Below, piece by piece: positions 36,903 through 45,599 of a stretch of DNA of 64,000 nucleotides. Position 1 is the first letter of the stretch. Each line of letters begins with the position of its first letter. A program made the translations under genes and the position numbers. The notes under the pieces were generated by a model. The model did not search any database, had not been told where the DNA came from, and was given only the letters and a program-made list of their open reading frames with translations. This DNA is from Acholeplasma equirhinis (GTDB lineage Bacteria; Bacillota_I; Bacilli_A; Acholeplasmatales; Acholeplasmataceae). The stretch covers positions 992,001-1,056,000 of the forward strand of contig NZ_JAFIDC010000001.1 in NCBI RefSeq assembly GCF_017052655.1, read 5' to 3'.

Positions 36903-38969
36903 TTAGAATTTTGAACGTTTATTATAAAAATAATAAAATAAATAACCACCTAATACGACAATTCCTAGTCCTAAACCATAATAAACATAATCTACCCATG
37001 GATTTTTGTAAAGTACCGTAACCGTTGATTTAACTTCACTTAAATTACCACTTTGATCGTGCACATAGAAAACAACTTCATATATTCCTGGAATCGATGT
37101 TGGAATAAAAGATGGGGAAACTCTTACTTTATCTGTAAGGTCACCATCATATAAATCATATGCTGAGACATAATTTCTATAATCAAATGACTGATTTTGT
37201 TTAATTGTAATTGGTTTTACATCAAGTACAGGTTGATCATAATCAACGATATGAACATAAAGTGTTGCTTCACCTATATTATGTGAACTATCTTCTAATT
37301 GATATATAACTTCATATAATCCAAGTCGCTCAAAATTAATTGTGTGGATAATTTTCACATCACTATAACTTAAAGATTTATCATAACCATCATAAATTTT
37401 ATCGATATATAGACTAAAGTCTATTTTGTTATCTAAGTAAGAAACATAAATATTTTGATTCTTTAAAATAATTTCTGGTGCGATATTATCTATAATTTCT
37501 AAGTTTATATATCTAGTTGTGATATTATCTGATTGATCTTTTGCATCAATTTTTAATATATAATGCCCAACAACTTCATAATTAATCTCATCATCATAAA
37601 TCGTTAAAACGATATCTTTGTCATAATTATCTTTTGTTGTTATAAGTTTTGTATAATCAGGTCTTTTAAAATTTGTCACTTCAAGTGTGTTAGGCACATT
37701 CAACGAAGGTGCTTCTCTATCAACAACTTTTACAATTACAGGAAATACCGTTTCATTCTTTGATGTATCTTTTATTGTGGCGACCAAGCGATATTCTCCG
37801 ATTTTATCCATTGAAACTTTACCTGTAATCGATGAAGTTATTTTTTCTAATGAATCGAAATTGTCTTCGATTATAAGATAGTCCAATAAATATGGTTCTA
37901 ACGTATTCACATCAACAATAATTGCTTCTTTTAAACTAACTTTGGGTACTTCTAAATCTTTAATATTTACATTGAGTGTTATTTCACCTTTTTGAAGATT
38001 TGAATCCCATACTTCATATTTAACTTGATAACTTCCTAGAAAATTGGAATCAATATCATAGCTGATCATGACATCATCAATGGATATATCATCATAATTG
38101 TCATAAACTGTTTGAATATAATCTTTGAAGTTAATCTCATTGATATCTGTTTGATAGTTCAAATTAAGTTCTTTCGTTTTTAACTTTATGATTGGTGCCG
38201 TTTGATCTTTAATTTTGACTGTAAAATTAATTGTTGCTACATTATCTGACTGATCATATACTTTAAGTGTTGCAGTGTAATATCCAACTTTTGAATAGTC
38301 GACTAAATCATCGATTAATTCAGTCTTGAAAATTTTATCGTAGTTATCACTAAACCCAAAGTATTTGGTTATATTAATATCTTCGTTGACTTCAATTTCA
38401 ACATCACCTTTTTGTACCACTACTGGACTCGTACGATCAACGACTTTAATATTTTGAAAAAAGTAAGTGATGTTTTGACTTTTATCTTTAACTTTATATG
38501 TAATTCGATAATCACCTAATGCATTCATATTGAGTAGACTGCTATCTACTGTTACAGCTAAATCTTCTTTTTTATCATAGTTATCCTTATATTCAATTAA
38601 AGATTTAAAATCTGGTGCTTTAGAACCAACCTCTAAAACAATTTCATCATCACCTGTAATGATTGGCTTTATTTCATCTACAACTTTAAACGTAATGGTT
38701 TCTTCTGATGAAAACCCATAGAGTGGAAAGAACACTCGATAATCCACATGATATTCACCAACAACATTTGTGGAAATAATTCTCAGATTCGTTGTACCTA
38801 CACCAAACTCATAATACATATTAGGGTCAAAAGCTTCTTTGCCATCCATGTAAAGTGTTGCATAAGGTATTTCTTTATAATTTTCAATCGAACTATAAAG
38901 TGGCACAATAACGAGTGTGTTTTGCCACGATATTGAAATCGTAATCATTGCGACTAGCATTTGAAACAT
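36903..38969 (-). CDS. Surface-anchored protein with about eight Ig-like (DUF5011-type) repeats
   Basis: Protein of 688 residues. N-terminal hydrophobic export signal (MFQMLVAMITISIS), then about eight beta-sandwich repeats of about 75-80 residues, each ending in a G-Y-V-D-S-N pattern (for example GDYRITYKVKDKSQN, GHYILKIDAKDQSDN) and starting with a D-N-Y-D-K-like segment. A C-terminal transmembrane helix (about 658-680) with cationic tail YNKRSKF anchors it, so the repeats face outside. The ATG at 38969 lies 6 nt after GAGGTG. Repeats resemble DUF5011/bacterial Ig domains; probable adhesin or surface spacer, ligand unknown. Confidence 0.8.
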   Translation of the reverse strand: MFQMLVAMITISISWQNTLVIVPLYSSIENYKEIPYATLYMDGKEAFDPNMYYEFGVGTTNLRIISTNVVGEYHVDYRVFFPLYGFSSEETITFKVVDEIKPIITGDDEIVLEVGSKAPDFKSLIEYKDNYDKKEDLAVTVDSSLLNMNALGDYRITYKVKDKSQNITYFFQNIKVVDRTSPVVVQKGDVEIEVNEDINITKYFGFSDNYDKIFKTELIDDLVDYSKVGYYTATLKVYDQSDNVATINFTVKIKDQTAPIIKLKTKELNLNYQTDINEINFKDYIQTVYDNYDDISIDDVMISYDIDSNFLGSYQVKYEVWDSNLQKGEITLNVNIKDLEVPKVSLKEAIIVDVNTLEPYLLDYLIIEDNFDSLEKITSSITGKVSMDKIGEYRLVATIKDTSKNETVFPVIVKVVDREAPSLNVPNTLEVTNFKRPDYTKLITTKDNYDKDIVLTIYDDEINYEVVGHYILKIDAKDQSDNITTRYINLEIIDNIAPEIILKNQNIYVSYLDNKIDFSLYIDKIYDGYDKSLSYSDVKIIHTINFERLGLYEVIYQLEDSSHNIGEATLYVHIVDYDQPVLDVKPITIKQNQSFDYRNYVSAYDLYDGDLTDKVRVSPSFIPTSIPGIYEVVFYVHDQSGNLSEVKSTVTVLYKNPWVDYVYYGLGLGIVVLGGYLFYYFYNKRSKF

Positions 38970-39025
38970 ATCTATCACCTCAATCTATAGTAGATAAAAA
39001 TGTTTCAAATAACTTTTTTAAAAAA

Positions 39026-39048
39026 AACTGCCCACACAATGGGCAGTT
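39026..39048 (-). terminator. Terminator after the ABC exporter operon
   Basis: AACTGCCCA, 5-nt loop, TGGGCAGTT and a T-run on the minus strand, just past the stop at 39050. Confidence 0.93.
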
Positions 39049-39049
39049 C

Positions 39050-40891
39050 TTATGTTAGTCTTTCAAACTCTTGTTCGTAAGTTTTTTCTTTTTCTGCTAA
39101 AAATTGGTTTCTATAAAGTTCAAAGTAAGCACCACGTTTAGCTAGTAATTCACTATGTGTACCCATCTCTAAAATTTTTCCACCTTCAAGCATAACAATG
39201 AGATTTGCATCAACGATTGTTGAAAGTCTATGTGCAACAATTAATGAAGTTCTATTGGATAATAGATTCTTTGTTGCATCTTGTATTAAGCGTTCAGCTT
39301 CACTATCAATTGATGAGGTTGCTTCATCCAAAATTAAAATCTTAGGGTCTGCAAGAATTGCTCTTGCAAAGGAGATTAATTGTTTTTGACCCATCGATAA
39401 TAGGTTACCACCTTCACCAACGTGCGTATCATAACCTTTTTCTAATGTATTTATATAATCATCTAATCCGATCGCTTTTGCTGCAGCAACAACTTCTTCA
39501 TCAGTTGCATCTAATCTGCCATATCGAATGTTTTCTTTGATTGTTGTTGAGAATAAATGTGGTGATTGCAATACATATCCTAAACGGCTATGTAACCACG
39601 AAATCGAACGTGTACGATAATCTTTACCGTCAATTAATATTTGACCTTCTTTAGGTTCATAAAATCTTGATGCCAAGTTAACAATTGTTGTTTTACCAGA
39701 ACCTGTATGACCTACTAATGCAACCGATGTTCCTGCAGGAATTTTTAAGTTAAAGTTGTCTAGAATAATTTCATTTTCATTGTAGTAGAAAGTGACATTT
39801 TTAAATTCAATTTTCCCTTCAATTGGTTCCCAATTTTCACGTTTTTGATTAAACCAGTCACCATAAGTTTCAACAACTTCTTCACTATCTTTGAGTTCTG
39901 ATGGTGTTTCAATTAATTCTAAGATTCTTTCAGCAGATGCTTGAGCTTGTTGAAGTTGTGAGATGAAGTTAGATAAAACTGTTAAAGGGTCAAAGAATCC
40001 AATAGTTGAACGAATGAATAAATAGAGTGTACCCACTTGAATTGCAGTTTGTACAGTAAAGAGTGCACCACTATACATAATGACTGCAACAATGATATAA
40101 CAAACCATTAAAAGACATGATGAGAATAATGCGGATAATGAGTTTGCTTTTATAGATGCACGTTTCATTAAGTTCGCAGTTTGATCAAATTCAAATAGAT
40201 TTTCATCTTCAATAACTAAACTTTTAGATGTTTTAGCACCATGGAATGATTCATTGTATTTGGCTGTAAGTTCTGAATTATAATGACGTGCTTGGCGATG
40301 CTTAATTAATACACGTTTTCTAAATAAGATAATAATTAAGAACATGAATGGTAGAGATACTGTCACAATAATCGCAAGTGGCCAGAAATAAATATAGAGA
40401 ATGACCAATGTAATGATCATCGATAAAGCACTCCATACAAGGTCAACTAACCCCCATGAAATAATTTGAGAGAGTCTTCTAGCATCACTTGTCATTCTTG
40501 CCATAATCCAACCTTGTGGGGTTTTATCATAATATGAGAATGGCAAGCGTTGAAGTGTATTAAATGCTTGTTTTCTTAAATTGTAGTTTACATTTGCTTC
40601 AATAATACCACCTTGGTAAATAAATCCAAAGACGATTAATCCAAATGCTAATCCTATCGTTGCAGTTACAATAGCAAATGGAATAATATTTTGATATTGA
40701 CCTTTTTCAATGAGTTCATCAATTGCATATTGATTCACAACAATTGTTAATGCATCTAATAATGCAAGTAACACCGCAAAGGTTAACATCCAAATTAAAT
40801 TCCATTTATTTTTTAAAATAACTTTAAAGAGTTTTCCCCAGATTGGTAGGGAGACTTTTTTGATTACATCTTCATCTTGATTATCATGCAT
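39050..40891 (-). CDS. ABC exporter half-transporter, second subunit (catalytic Walker B Glu present)
   Basis: Protein of 613 residues: six-helix exporter domain (about 20-330) followed by an ATPase domain. Walker A GHTGSGKT, signature LSMGQ (non-canonical), Walker B ILILDEATSS with the catalytic Glu, H-loop IVAHRLST. Paired with the upstream half-transporter it gives one canonical and one degenerate ATP site, as in BmrCD, LmrCD and TM287/288. The ATG at 40891 overlaps the first subunit by 8 nt; the GTG at 40900 lies in its site. Likely multidrug or lipid exporter. Confidence 0.92.
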   Translation of the reverse strand: MHDNQDEDVIKKVSLPIWGKLFKVILKNKWNLIWMLTFAVLLALLDALTIVVNQYAIDELIEKGQYQNIIPFAIVTATIGLAFGLIVFGFIYQGGIIEANVNYNLRKQAFNTLQRLPFSYYDKTPQGWIMARMTSDARRLSQIISWGLVDLVWSALSMIITLVILYIYFWPLAIIVTVSLPFMFLIIILFRKRVLIKHRQARHYNSELTAKYNESFHGAKTSKSLVIEDENLFEFDQTANLMKRASIKANSLSALFSSCLLMVCYIIVAVIMYSGALFTVQTAIQVGTLYLFIRSTIGFFDPLTVLSNFISQLQQAQASAERILELIETPSELKDSEEVVETYGDWFNQKRENWEPIEGKIEFKNVTFYYNENEIILDNFNLKIPAGTSVALVGHTGSGKTTIVNLASRFYEPKEGQILIDGKDYRTRSISWLHSRLGYVLQSPHLFSTTIKENIRYGRLDATDEEVVAAAKAIGLDDYINTLEKGYDTHVGEGGNLLSMGQKQLISFARAILADPKILILDEATSSIDSEAERLIQDATKNLLSNRTSLIVAHRLSTIVDANLIVMLEGGKILEMGTHSELLAKRGAYFELYRNQFLAEKEKTYEQEFERLT

Positions 40892-42719
40892 GATGTTCAC
40901 CTTCTTTCACAAGTTCCAAGAATTCTTGTTCAAGTTTACCTTGGATACCCCATAGTGATTGATAAAGCCCTGGTTTATTTGCAAGTTCTTGGTGTGTACC
41001 AATCGCTTCAATCATACCGTTATTAATAACAACAATCTTGTCAGCTTCTTTAGCAGTTGTAATACGGTGTGTAATGATTAGATTTGTAGATTTATGTTTT
41101 TTATTTGCAAGTGCAGTACGGATCATCATATCCGTTTTATTATCGACTGCACTTAAAGCATCGTCAAAAATCAGTATTGGTTTTTGTGCAACAAGTACAC
41201 GTGCAATCGCAACTCTTTGTTTTTGACCACCGGATAAAGTTGTACCTTTTTCTCCAACTTTAGTTTCATAACCTTGCTTAAAGGTATGAATATCTTTTTC
41301 TAAGCTAGCAGTTTCTGCAGCCATTTGAATATCTTGTTTAGTTGCACTACGATTTGTAATCGCAATGTTTTCAAATACTGTTTTCGAATATAAGAATGGA
41401 TCTTGTAAAACAGCACCGATTTGACGACGAATGTATTTCTTTTTAATATCTCTTAATTCAATACCATCAATTTTAATTGACCCTTTATATTCATACATTC
41501 TCATTAAAAGATTTACAATGGTTGTTTTACCTGAACCTGTTTTTCCGATAAAGGCAACTGTTTCACCATTGTTAATATTAAATGAAATGTTATTCAGTAA
41601 ATACTTGTTATCATCATCAAATTTAAATGAGACATTTTCAAATACAATGTTACCGATGATTTCAGGTTCAAGTGTACCATCAACTTCAAATTCTGATTTT
41701 TCATTAAAGATCGTGTTAATACGTCCAATTGCAACAAAGGCTTTTGAGAACTCGTTAATCATACGTCCTAAACCTCTAATTGGCCATACAAGTAGACCAA
41801 GTAGCATTAAAGCAGCAATGACTGATGAACCATCCATAACACCATCTCTTGCAAAGAATATACAAAGAATTGTAATCACTGCATATTGCGTCATAGAGAC
41901 AAAATCCATGGATCCCCAATAGAGTGCAACCAATGTATTTGATTTAATTGTTTGTTTCATATATTGGCTATTTTTCTCTTCCATTTTTTCAATTTCAAAT
42001 GGTTCATTAGCAAATGCTTTAACAACCTTCGTACCTGAAACATTTTCTTGAATGACAGTCATCATCTTAGACTCAGCTTCTTCAACTTTATTAAACACTT
42101 TTTCAATCTTAGTAAAGTAGAAATAACTTGAAATACCATAAAATGGAATAACTGCTAAACAGATCCACATAATTGTTTGGTTAATGTAATACATTTGGAA
42201 TGCACCAGAAAGTAGGGTTGCAACCAAACCAATTAATTGCATCACTTGCACAACAATAAAACTTGTAACAGTTTCAACATCACTGGTTACTCTTTGAATT
42301 AAATCGCCTGTATCAACATTATTATGATATTTATATGGTAATGTTTGAATATGGTCGTAAAGTTTAACTCTTAATTCTTTTGAAATGTTTTCTTGGATTG
42401 ACCCTCTCAAATAGTTTTCAACAAACATTAAACTATATCTTAAAGCTTGGAAGAATATTAATGTAACAGCAACATAAACAACAGTTGTCATAATATCTTC
42501 AGCAGACCCAAAGAAATCAAGAACAAATCTTGGCAGATTGACCTCTTGTGTCCCTAAGATTGAAGGATCAAAGTAAATATTCAATGCTCTAATTAAATAC
42601 TGTGTAAATAGTGGAACATAAGAATAGGTAAAGCGGTGGAAGATAACTAAAAGAAAGAGAATAAAATATCCCAGCAAATGTCCTTTAGTTAATTTAAATA
42701 GTGATTTTAGTTTCAACAT
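40884..42719 (-). CDS. ABC exporter half-transporter, first subunit (degenerate Walker B)
   Basis: Protein of 611 residues: six-helix exporter domain (about 15-320) and an ATPase domain. Walker A GKTGSGKT, canonical signature LSGGQKQR, Walker B ILIFDDALSAVD in which the catalytic Glu is Asp, and H-loop IITHRITT. The defective Walker B pairs with the poor signature of the partner, the textbook pattern of asymmetric heterodimers; BmrC of Bacillus is also the first gene and the degenerate one. AAAGGAG precedes the ATG by 10 nt, directly after an intrinsic terminator, so expression needs readthrough. Confidence 0.92.
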   Translation of the reverse strand: MLKLKSLFKLTKGHLLGYFILFLLVIFHRFTYSYVPLFTQYLIRALNIYFDPSILGTQEVNLPRFVLDFFGSAEDIMTTVVYVAVTLIFFQALRYSLMFVENYLRGSIQENISKELRVKLYDHIQTLPYKYHNNVDTGDLIQRVTSDVETVTSFIVVQVMQLIGLVATLLSGAFQMYYINQTIMWICLAVIPFYGISSYFYFTKIEKVFNKVEEAESKMMTVIQENVSGTKVVKAFANEPFEIEKMEEKNSQYMKQTIKSNTLVALYWGSMDFVSMTQYAVITILCIFFARDGVMDGSSVIAALMLLGLLVWPIRGLGRMINEFSKAFVAIGRINTIFNEKSEFEVDGTLEPEIIGNIVFENVSFKFDDDNKYLLNNISFNINNGETVAFIGKTGSGKTTIVNLLMRMYEYKGSIKIDGIELRDIKKKYIRRQIGAVLQDPFLYSKTVFENIAITNRSATKQDIQMAAETASLEKDIHTFKQGYETKVGEKGTTLSGGQKQRVAIARVLVAQKPILIFDDALSAVDNKTDMMIRTALANKKHKSTNLIITHRITTAKEADKIVVINNGMIEAIGTHQELANKPGLYQSLWGIQGKLEQEFLELVKEGEHHA

Positions 42720-42738
42720 GATGTATCTGCTCCTTTAG

Positions 42739-42769
42739 TAAAAAATAAAAACGAGGGATTCCCCTCGTT
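42739..42769 (-). terminator. Attenuator terminator before the ABC exporter genes
   Basis: Minus strand: AACGAGGG, GAAT loop, CCCTCGTT (42750-42769) and a T-rich tail (42739-42749) ending four nt before the exporter's AAGGAG site. There is no room for a promoter between tail and start codon, so this hairpin must be a control point, not just an operon end. Its 5' arm GAGGGG (42761-42766) can alternatively pair with CCCTTC (42808-42813) of the preceding stem-loop. Confidence 0.85.
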
Positions 42770-42800
42770 TACAAAAAAGTCAACTAAAAAAGTTTTCTAA

Positions 42801-42842
42801 AATGAAAGAAGGGTAATCATTAAAAAATTACATTCTTTCATT
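42801..42842 (-). promoter_or_regulatory. Stem-loop between leader ORF and attenuator
   Basis: Fifteen-base-pair stem: outer 10 bp (42801-42810 with 42833-42842, AATGAAAGAA/TTCTTTCATT) and inner 5 bp (GTAAT 42813-42817 with ATTAC 42827-42831). It begins 14 nt after the leader stop codon, about the footprint of a terminating ribosome. Its 5' arm can also pair over 7 bp (TAATGAA, 42837-42843) with TTCATTA inside the leader ORF. Confidence 0.75.
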
Positions 42843-42856
42843 ACAAGTGTCATATA

Positions 42857-42910
42857 TTATAATTCTTCCACACTCATAATGAATAGTTTTCTGCCTTTGA
42901 TTAATTGCAT
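42857..42910 (-). CDS. Leader peptide ORF, 17 residues
   Basis: Encodes MQLIKGRKLFIMSVEEL. The ribosome binding site AGGAGGT, 6 nt before the ATG, is the best match to consensus in this part of the window, which is strange for a 17-residue product unless translation itself is the point. An 11-nt arm upstream of that site (42922-42932) pairs perfectly with codons 9-12 (42876-42886), placing the start in a loop. The arrangement copies ribosome-mediated attenuators such as bmrB ahead of bmrCD, although that leader is longer and not similar. A secreted signalling peptide is less likely: no export signal. Confidence 0.72.
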   Translation of the reverse strand: MQLIKGRKLFIMSVEEL

Positions 42911-42968
42911 ATCTATACCTCCTATTCATTATTTTTATCAATCAAAATATTTATTTGTTCCACTATCC

Positions 42969-42997
42969 ATTCTATCTTTAAGTGAAACACTTGTCAA
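42969..42997 (-). promoter_or_regulatory. Strong promoter of the leader-ABC unit with an operator-like dyad
   Basis: Consensus -35 TTGACA (42992-42997), 17-nt spacer, -10 TAGAAT (42969-42974). The spacer holds a dyad AAGTG-TTT-CACTT (42980-42992). The -35 overlaps the stop codon of the upstream regulator gene. A protein on the dyad would block RNA polymerase; the regulator encoded next door is the natural candidate. Confidence 0.8.
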
Positions 42998-44217
42998 TCG
43001 CGAAGTGAGGCTAAATCATTTATTTTTGAAAAAATCATTTGTCCAATGTGTGTAGCTTCTTTATAAAAGCCTAGTTTTTTGAACTCTTCAATACCTTCTT
43101 CATACCAAAATAAGAGTTCAAGTCTTCTGTCTGAAAGGTCATTTAATTTAATGACATGATCACGTATAAACCCAACAGTTTCTTGTTTTTTAATTAAATA
43201 TTTTTCTTGAAGATATTTAATGATTAGAAATTCTTGGGCATTATTTGTATCCATTTCTTTTTCTAAATATGGATTGATGCTATGCTCATCACCAATCTTA
43301 TTTAAAATCATTAATGTGAGTAAATAATAACTCGGTTCTTTATATGCATCTTTTTCAATCAATTTAAATGCTTGTTCATACTGCATAGATAAATAATGAT
43401 ACGTTGCAAGAACAAAATTTTTCTCGTCTTTATTAATATGTACAGTTTTTTCAAGTTCTTCATTTAACATCTCTAAACTTAAAAACTGTGACATATATGC
43501 AAGATAAATATATTTAATCTCATGTGCTAAATGATAAACCTCATGATTCACTAAATTATTTAAAACACGATCATAGTTTAGTGAAACATAAGGATACTTA
43601 TTCATCGAACATGCAAGGATAATCTTTTCTGTTTCAATCAACATATTTAATTTATAGTGGTAACACTTCTTTTTAAATAAATTTAGAACAGTAAAGGCAT
43701 CATTAATTCTACCTTCTTCTTTTAAAAGATATGCAGATAAATATAAGTAGAAGTGTAATTCTAAATCTGTTAGATTCTTCATATATGGATTGATACTATA
43801 ATAAGCTTTTTTAGCTTCTTTATAGTCTTTATGAATGACATAATATGCAAAGCGATAAAGTTTCGTATGGTAATCCATACCAATGAAATTCTTTTCATTT
43901 AAATTGTCTTTTTCTTTATAAAATAAAAGATCAATTAAATCTTCAAGTAACTCCTCATTTGGTTTGGGAACGATTCTTTTTAAATCAACATTAAACTTTT
44001 CTTGAAATAGTTCAATGTATTTTTCAGATGGCATCAGTTGATTGTTTTCAATTTTGGACAAATATGAAACACTACAAATACCTTCTGCACTTTCTTCTAA
44101 TGTGAGATTCATACTTTTTCTTTGGTGTCTGATAATTGACCCAATATCATCTTGAAATTTAGGCATATGTTTTCTTAAGGTCACTTGATGCTTGAGATAG
44201 CCGATGTGAATATACAT
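42994..44217 (-). CDS. XRE-type HTH regulator with helical (TPR-like) C-terminal region
   Basis: Protein of 407 residues. N-terminal HTH_3 domain (about 26-80: IGSIIRHQRKSMNLTLEESAEGICSVSYLSKIENNQLMPS), then about 320 residues of helical repeats with many Tyr and Leu. This build is seen in Rgg/PlcR-type (RRNPP) sensors, which bind peptides or other small ligands; sequence alone does not prove it. The ATG at 44217 follows AAGGAGC. Its 3' end overlaps the promoter of the leader-ABC unit, so it probably controls that unit. Confidence 0.8.
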   Translation of the reverse strand: MYIHIGYLKHQVTLRKHMPKFQDDIGSIIRHQRKSMNLTLEESAEGICSVSYLSKIENNQLMPSEKYIELFQEKFNVDLKRIVPKPNEELLEDLIDLLFYKEKDNLNEKNFIGMDYHTKLYRFAYYVIHKDYKEAKKAYYSINPYMKNLTDLELHFYLYLSAYLLKEEGRINDAFTVLNLFKKKCYHYKLNMLIETEKIILACSMNKYPYVSLNYDRVLNNLVNHEVYHLAHEIKYIYLAYMSQFLSLEMLNEELEKTVHINKDEKNFVLATYHYLSMQYEQAFKLIEKDAYKEPSYYLLTLMILNKIGDEHSINPYLEKEMDTNNAQEFLIIKYLQEKYLIKKQETVGFIRDHVIKLNDLSDRRLELLFWYEEGIEEFKKLGFYKEATHIGQMIFSKINDLASLRD

Positions 44218-44313
44218 AATTTTTTTGCTCCTTTTTTTAAACAAGTACTTATTATAGACTTTTATTTTTTTATTTTCTACAAAATTTTTCCTGCAAATTG
44301 AATGTCAAAATAA

Positions 44314-44342
44314 AAAGATTGGAAAATTTCTTCCCAATCTTT
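44314..44342 (-). terminator. Terminator after nth
   Basis: AAAGATTGG, 11-nt loop, CCAATCTTT then T-rich tail; ends the recG-plsX-rnc-dnaD-nth unit just past the nth stop. Confidence 0.88.
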
Positions 44343-44345
44343 CAT

Positions 44346-44987
44346 TCACACTTCTAAACCCAATTTGTAGAATTGACAGATTTCTTTCATCTTACATACA
44401 TCACAATTTGGTTTTTTGGCTTTACAATGGTACCTTCCAAAGAAAATTAATTGATGATGTAACTTATGCCATAAGGATGGATCAAATAAGTCATTCAGTT
44501 TCATTTCAACTTGATAAACAGAGTCATTTATATCTGCTATACCAAGTCGTTTTGAAATTCTTTCAATGTGAGTATCCACTGCTAAAGCAGGAATATGAAA
44601 AGCGTTTGACAACACGACATTGGCAGTCTTTCTGCCAACACCGGGTAAGGATTCAAGTGCCTCTCTCTCACTTGGAACTTCACTATGATACTTTTCTTTC
44701 AAAATTTGGGATAAACTTATAATATTTTTAGCTTTATTTTTATAAAGACCAATGGTCTTAATAATTCTTTCAACATCAGAAATTTCTGCTTCTGCTAACA
44801 AATCTGGTGTTGGATATTTTTTAAATAGCTCCTTTGTTACTTTATTTACTGCAATATCTGTTGTTTGAGCAGATAAGACAACTGCGACCAATAGTTCAAA
44901 ATGATTTGTAAAATCGAGTTCCGCTTTCGCATCTGGAAAGAGTTCATCTAAGTATTCAGAAAAGAAAATCGATTGAGACTTCGTCAT
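44346..44987 (-). CDS. nth: Endonuclease III
   Basis: DNA glycosylase/AP lyase of 213 residues for oxidised pyrimidines. Helix-hairpin-helix LPGVGRKTANVVLS with the catalytic Lys, and ALAVDTHIERISKRLG with the catalytic Asp. The 4Fe-4S site CKAKKPNCDVCKMKEIC (CX6CX2CX5C) is complete. ATGA overlap with dnaD, the usual Firmicutes partner. Confidence 0.97.
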   Translation of the reverse strand: MTKSQSIFFSEYLDELFPDAKAELDFTNHFELLVAVVLSAQTTDIAVNKVTKELFKKYPTPDLLAEAEISDVERIIKTIGLYKNKAKNIISLSQILKEKYHSEVPSEREALESLPGVGRKTANVVLSNAFHIPALAVDTHIERISKRLGIADINDSVYQVEMKLNDLFDPSLWHKLHHQLIFFGRYHCKAKKPNCDVCKMKEICQFYKLGLEV

Positions 44988-45598
44988 TTAATCGCCTTAA
45001 AGATTTGGTCAATTGCTCGGTCTGCTGCTTCATCTACTGGTTCACTCTTAAGTTTTGTTTGATTTAAACTGCGTTCTAAGAATTTAAGCGAGAAACGACC
45101 AGAGTCTTGATGTTCATTAATTTTTGAAACGATCATCTCGTGTGTGTATAAGTTTTCATCATACCAAGAACGAACTGTCTCTAATTCTAAACTAGATAGC
45201 ATTCTTCCCAAAGCTTGTTCTAGTTTTGAAATAGTTTCTGAGATAAAGGTTTCACTTTTAGCTTTCTTTCGTTCTTTGACATCATTTTCAATGAGATTCG
45301 TTAGAATTTGGAAAGTTCCTGTTAAATCAAATACTTCAACTTGTTTTTCATTTCTCATCTCTAAACTGAAACTGACATAACCTTTTTCTTCAAGGAGCGT
45401 AACAGATTTTTCAATATCAGCAACGGATAACTCTATCTTTTTAGATATTGATGAAATTGAAAAGAGTTTTTTCTTATACATACCAAATAATGTCTTTAAG
45501 ACAACTAACTCATTAGGAGATAGTTTTAATCTTTTAGATTCTTTGGTTAAAAGTCCATCTATTTCAAGGACTTGATCTTCATATAATTTTTGTAACAT
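44984..45598 (-). CDS. dnaD: DnaD-domain replication initiation protein
   Basis: Protein of 204 residues. N-terminal winged-helix part (LSPNELVVLKTLFGMYKKK) and a C-terminal DnaD domain (LEQALGRMLSSLELETVRSWYDENLYTHEMI). Acts in helicase loading and primosome assembly. The ATG at 45598 stands 9 nt after AAAGG; the ORF start at 45607 would leave no spacing. Directly before nth, as in Bacillus. Confidence 0.9.
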   Translation of the reverse strand: MLQKLYEDQVLEIDGLLTKESKRLKLSPNELVVLKTLFGMYKKKLFSISSISKKIELSVADIEKSVTLLEEKGYVSFSLEMRNEKQVEVFDLTGTFQILTNLIENDVKERKKAKSETFISETISKLEQALGRMLSSLELETVRSWYDENLYTHEMIVSKINEHQDSGRFSLKFLERSLNQTKLKSEPVDEAADRAIDQIFKAIK

Positions 45599-45599
45599 A

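Noticed and set aside
41431-41922. 163-codon plus-strand frame
   Set aside because: Antisense to the first ABC exporter gene; no start signal or domain.
42857-42910. Secreted quorum-sensing pheromone reading of the 17-residue peptide
   Set aside because: It sits beside an Rgg-like regulator, but has no export signal, and the surrounding alternative stems and terminator are better explained by attenuation. Kept only as a minor alternative.
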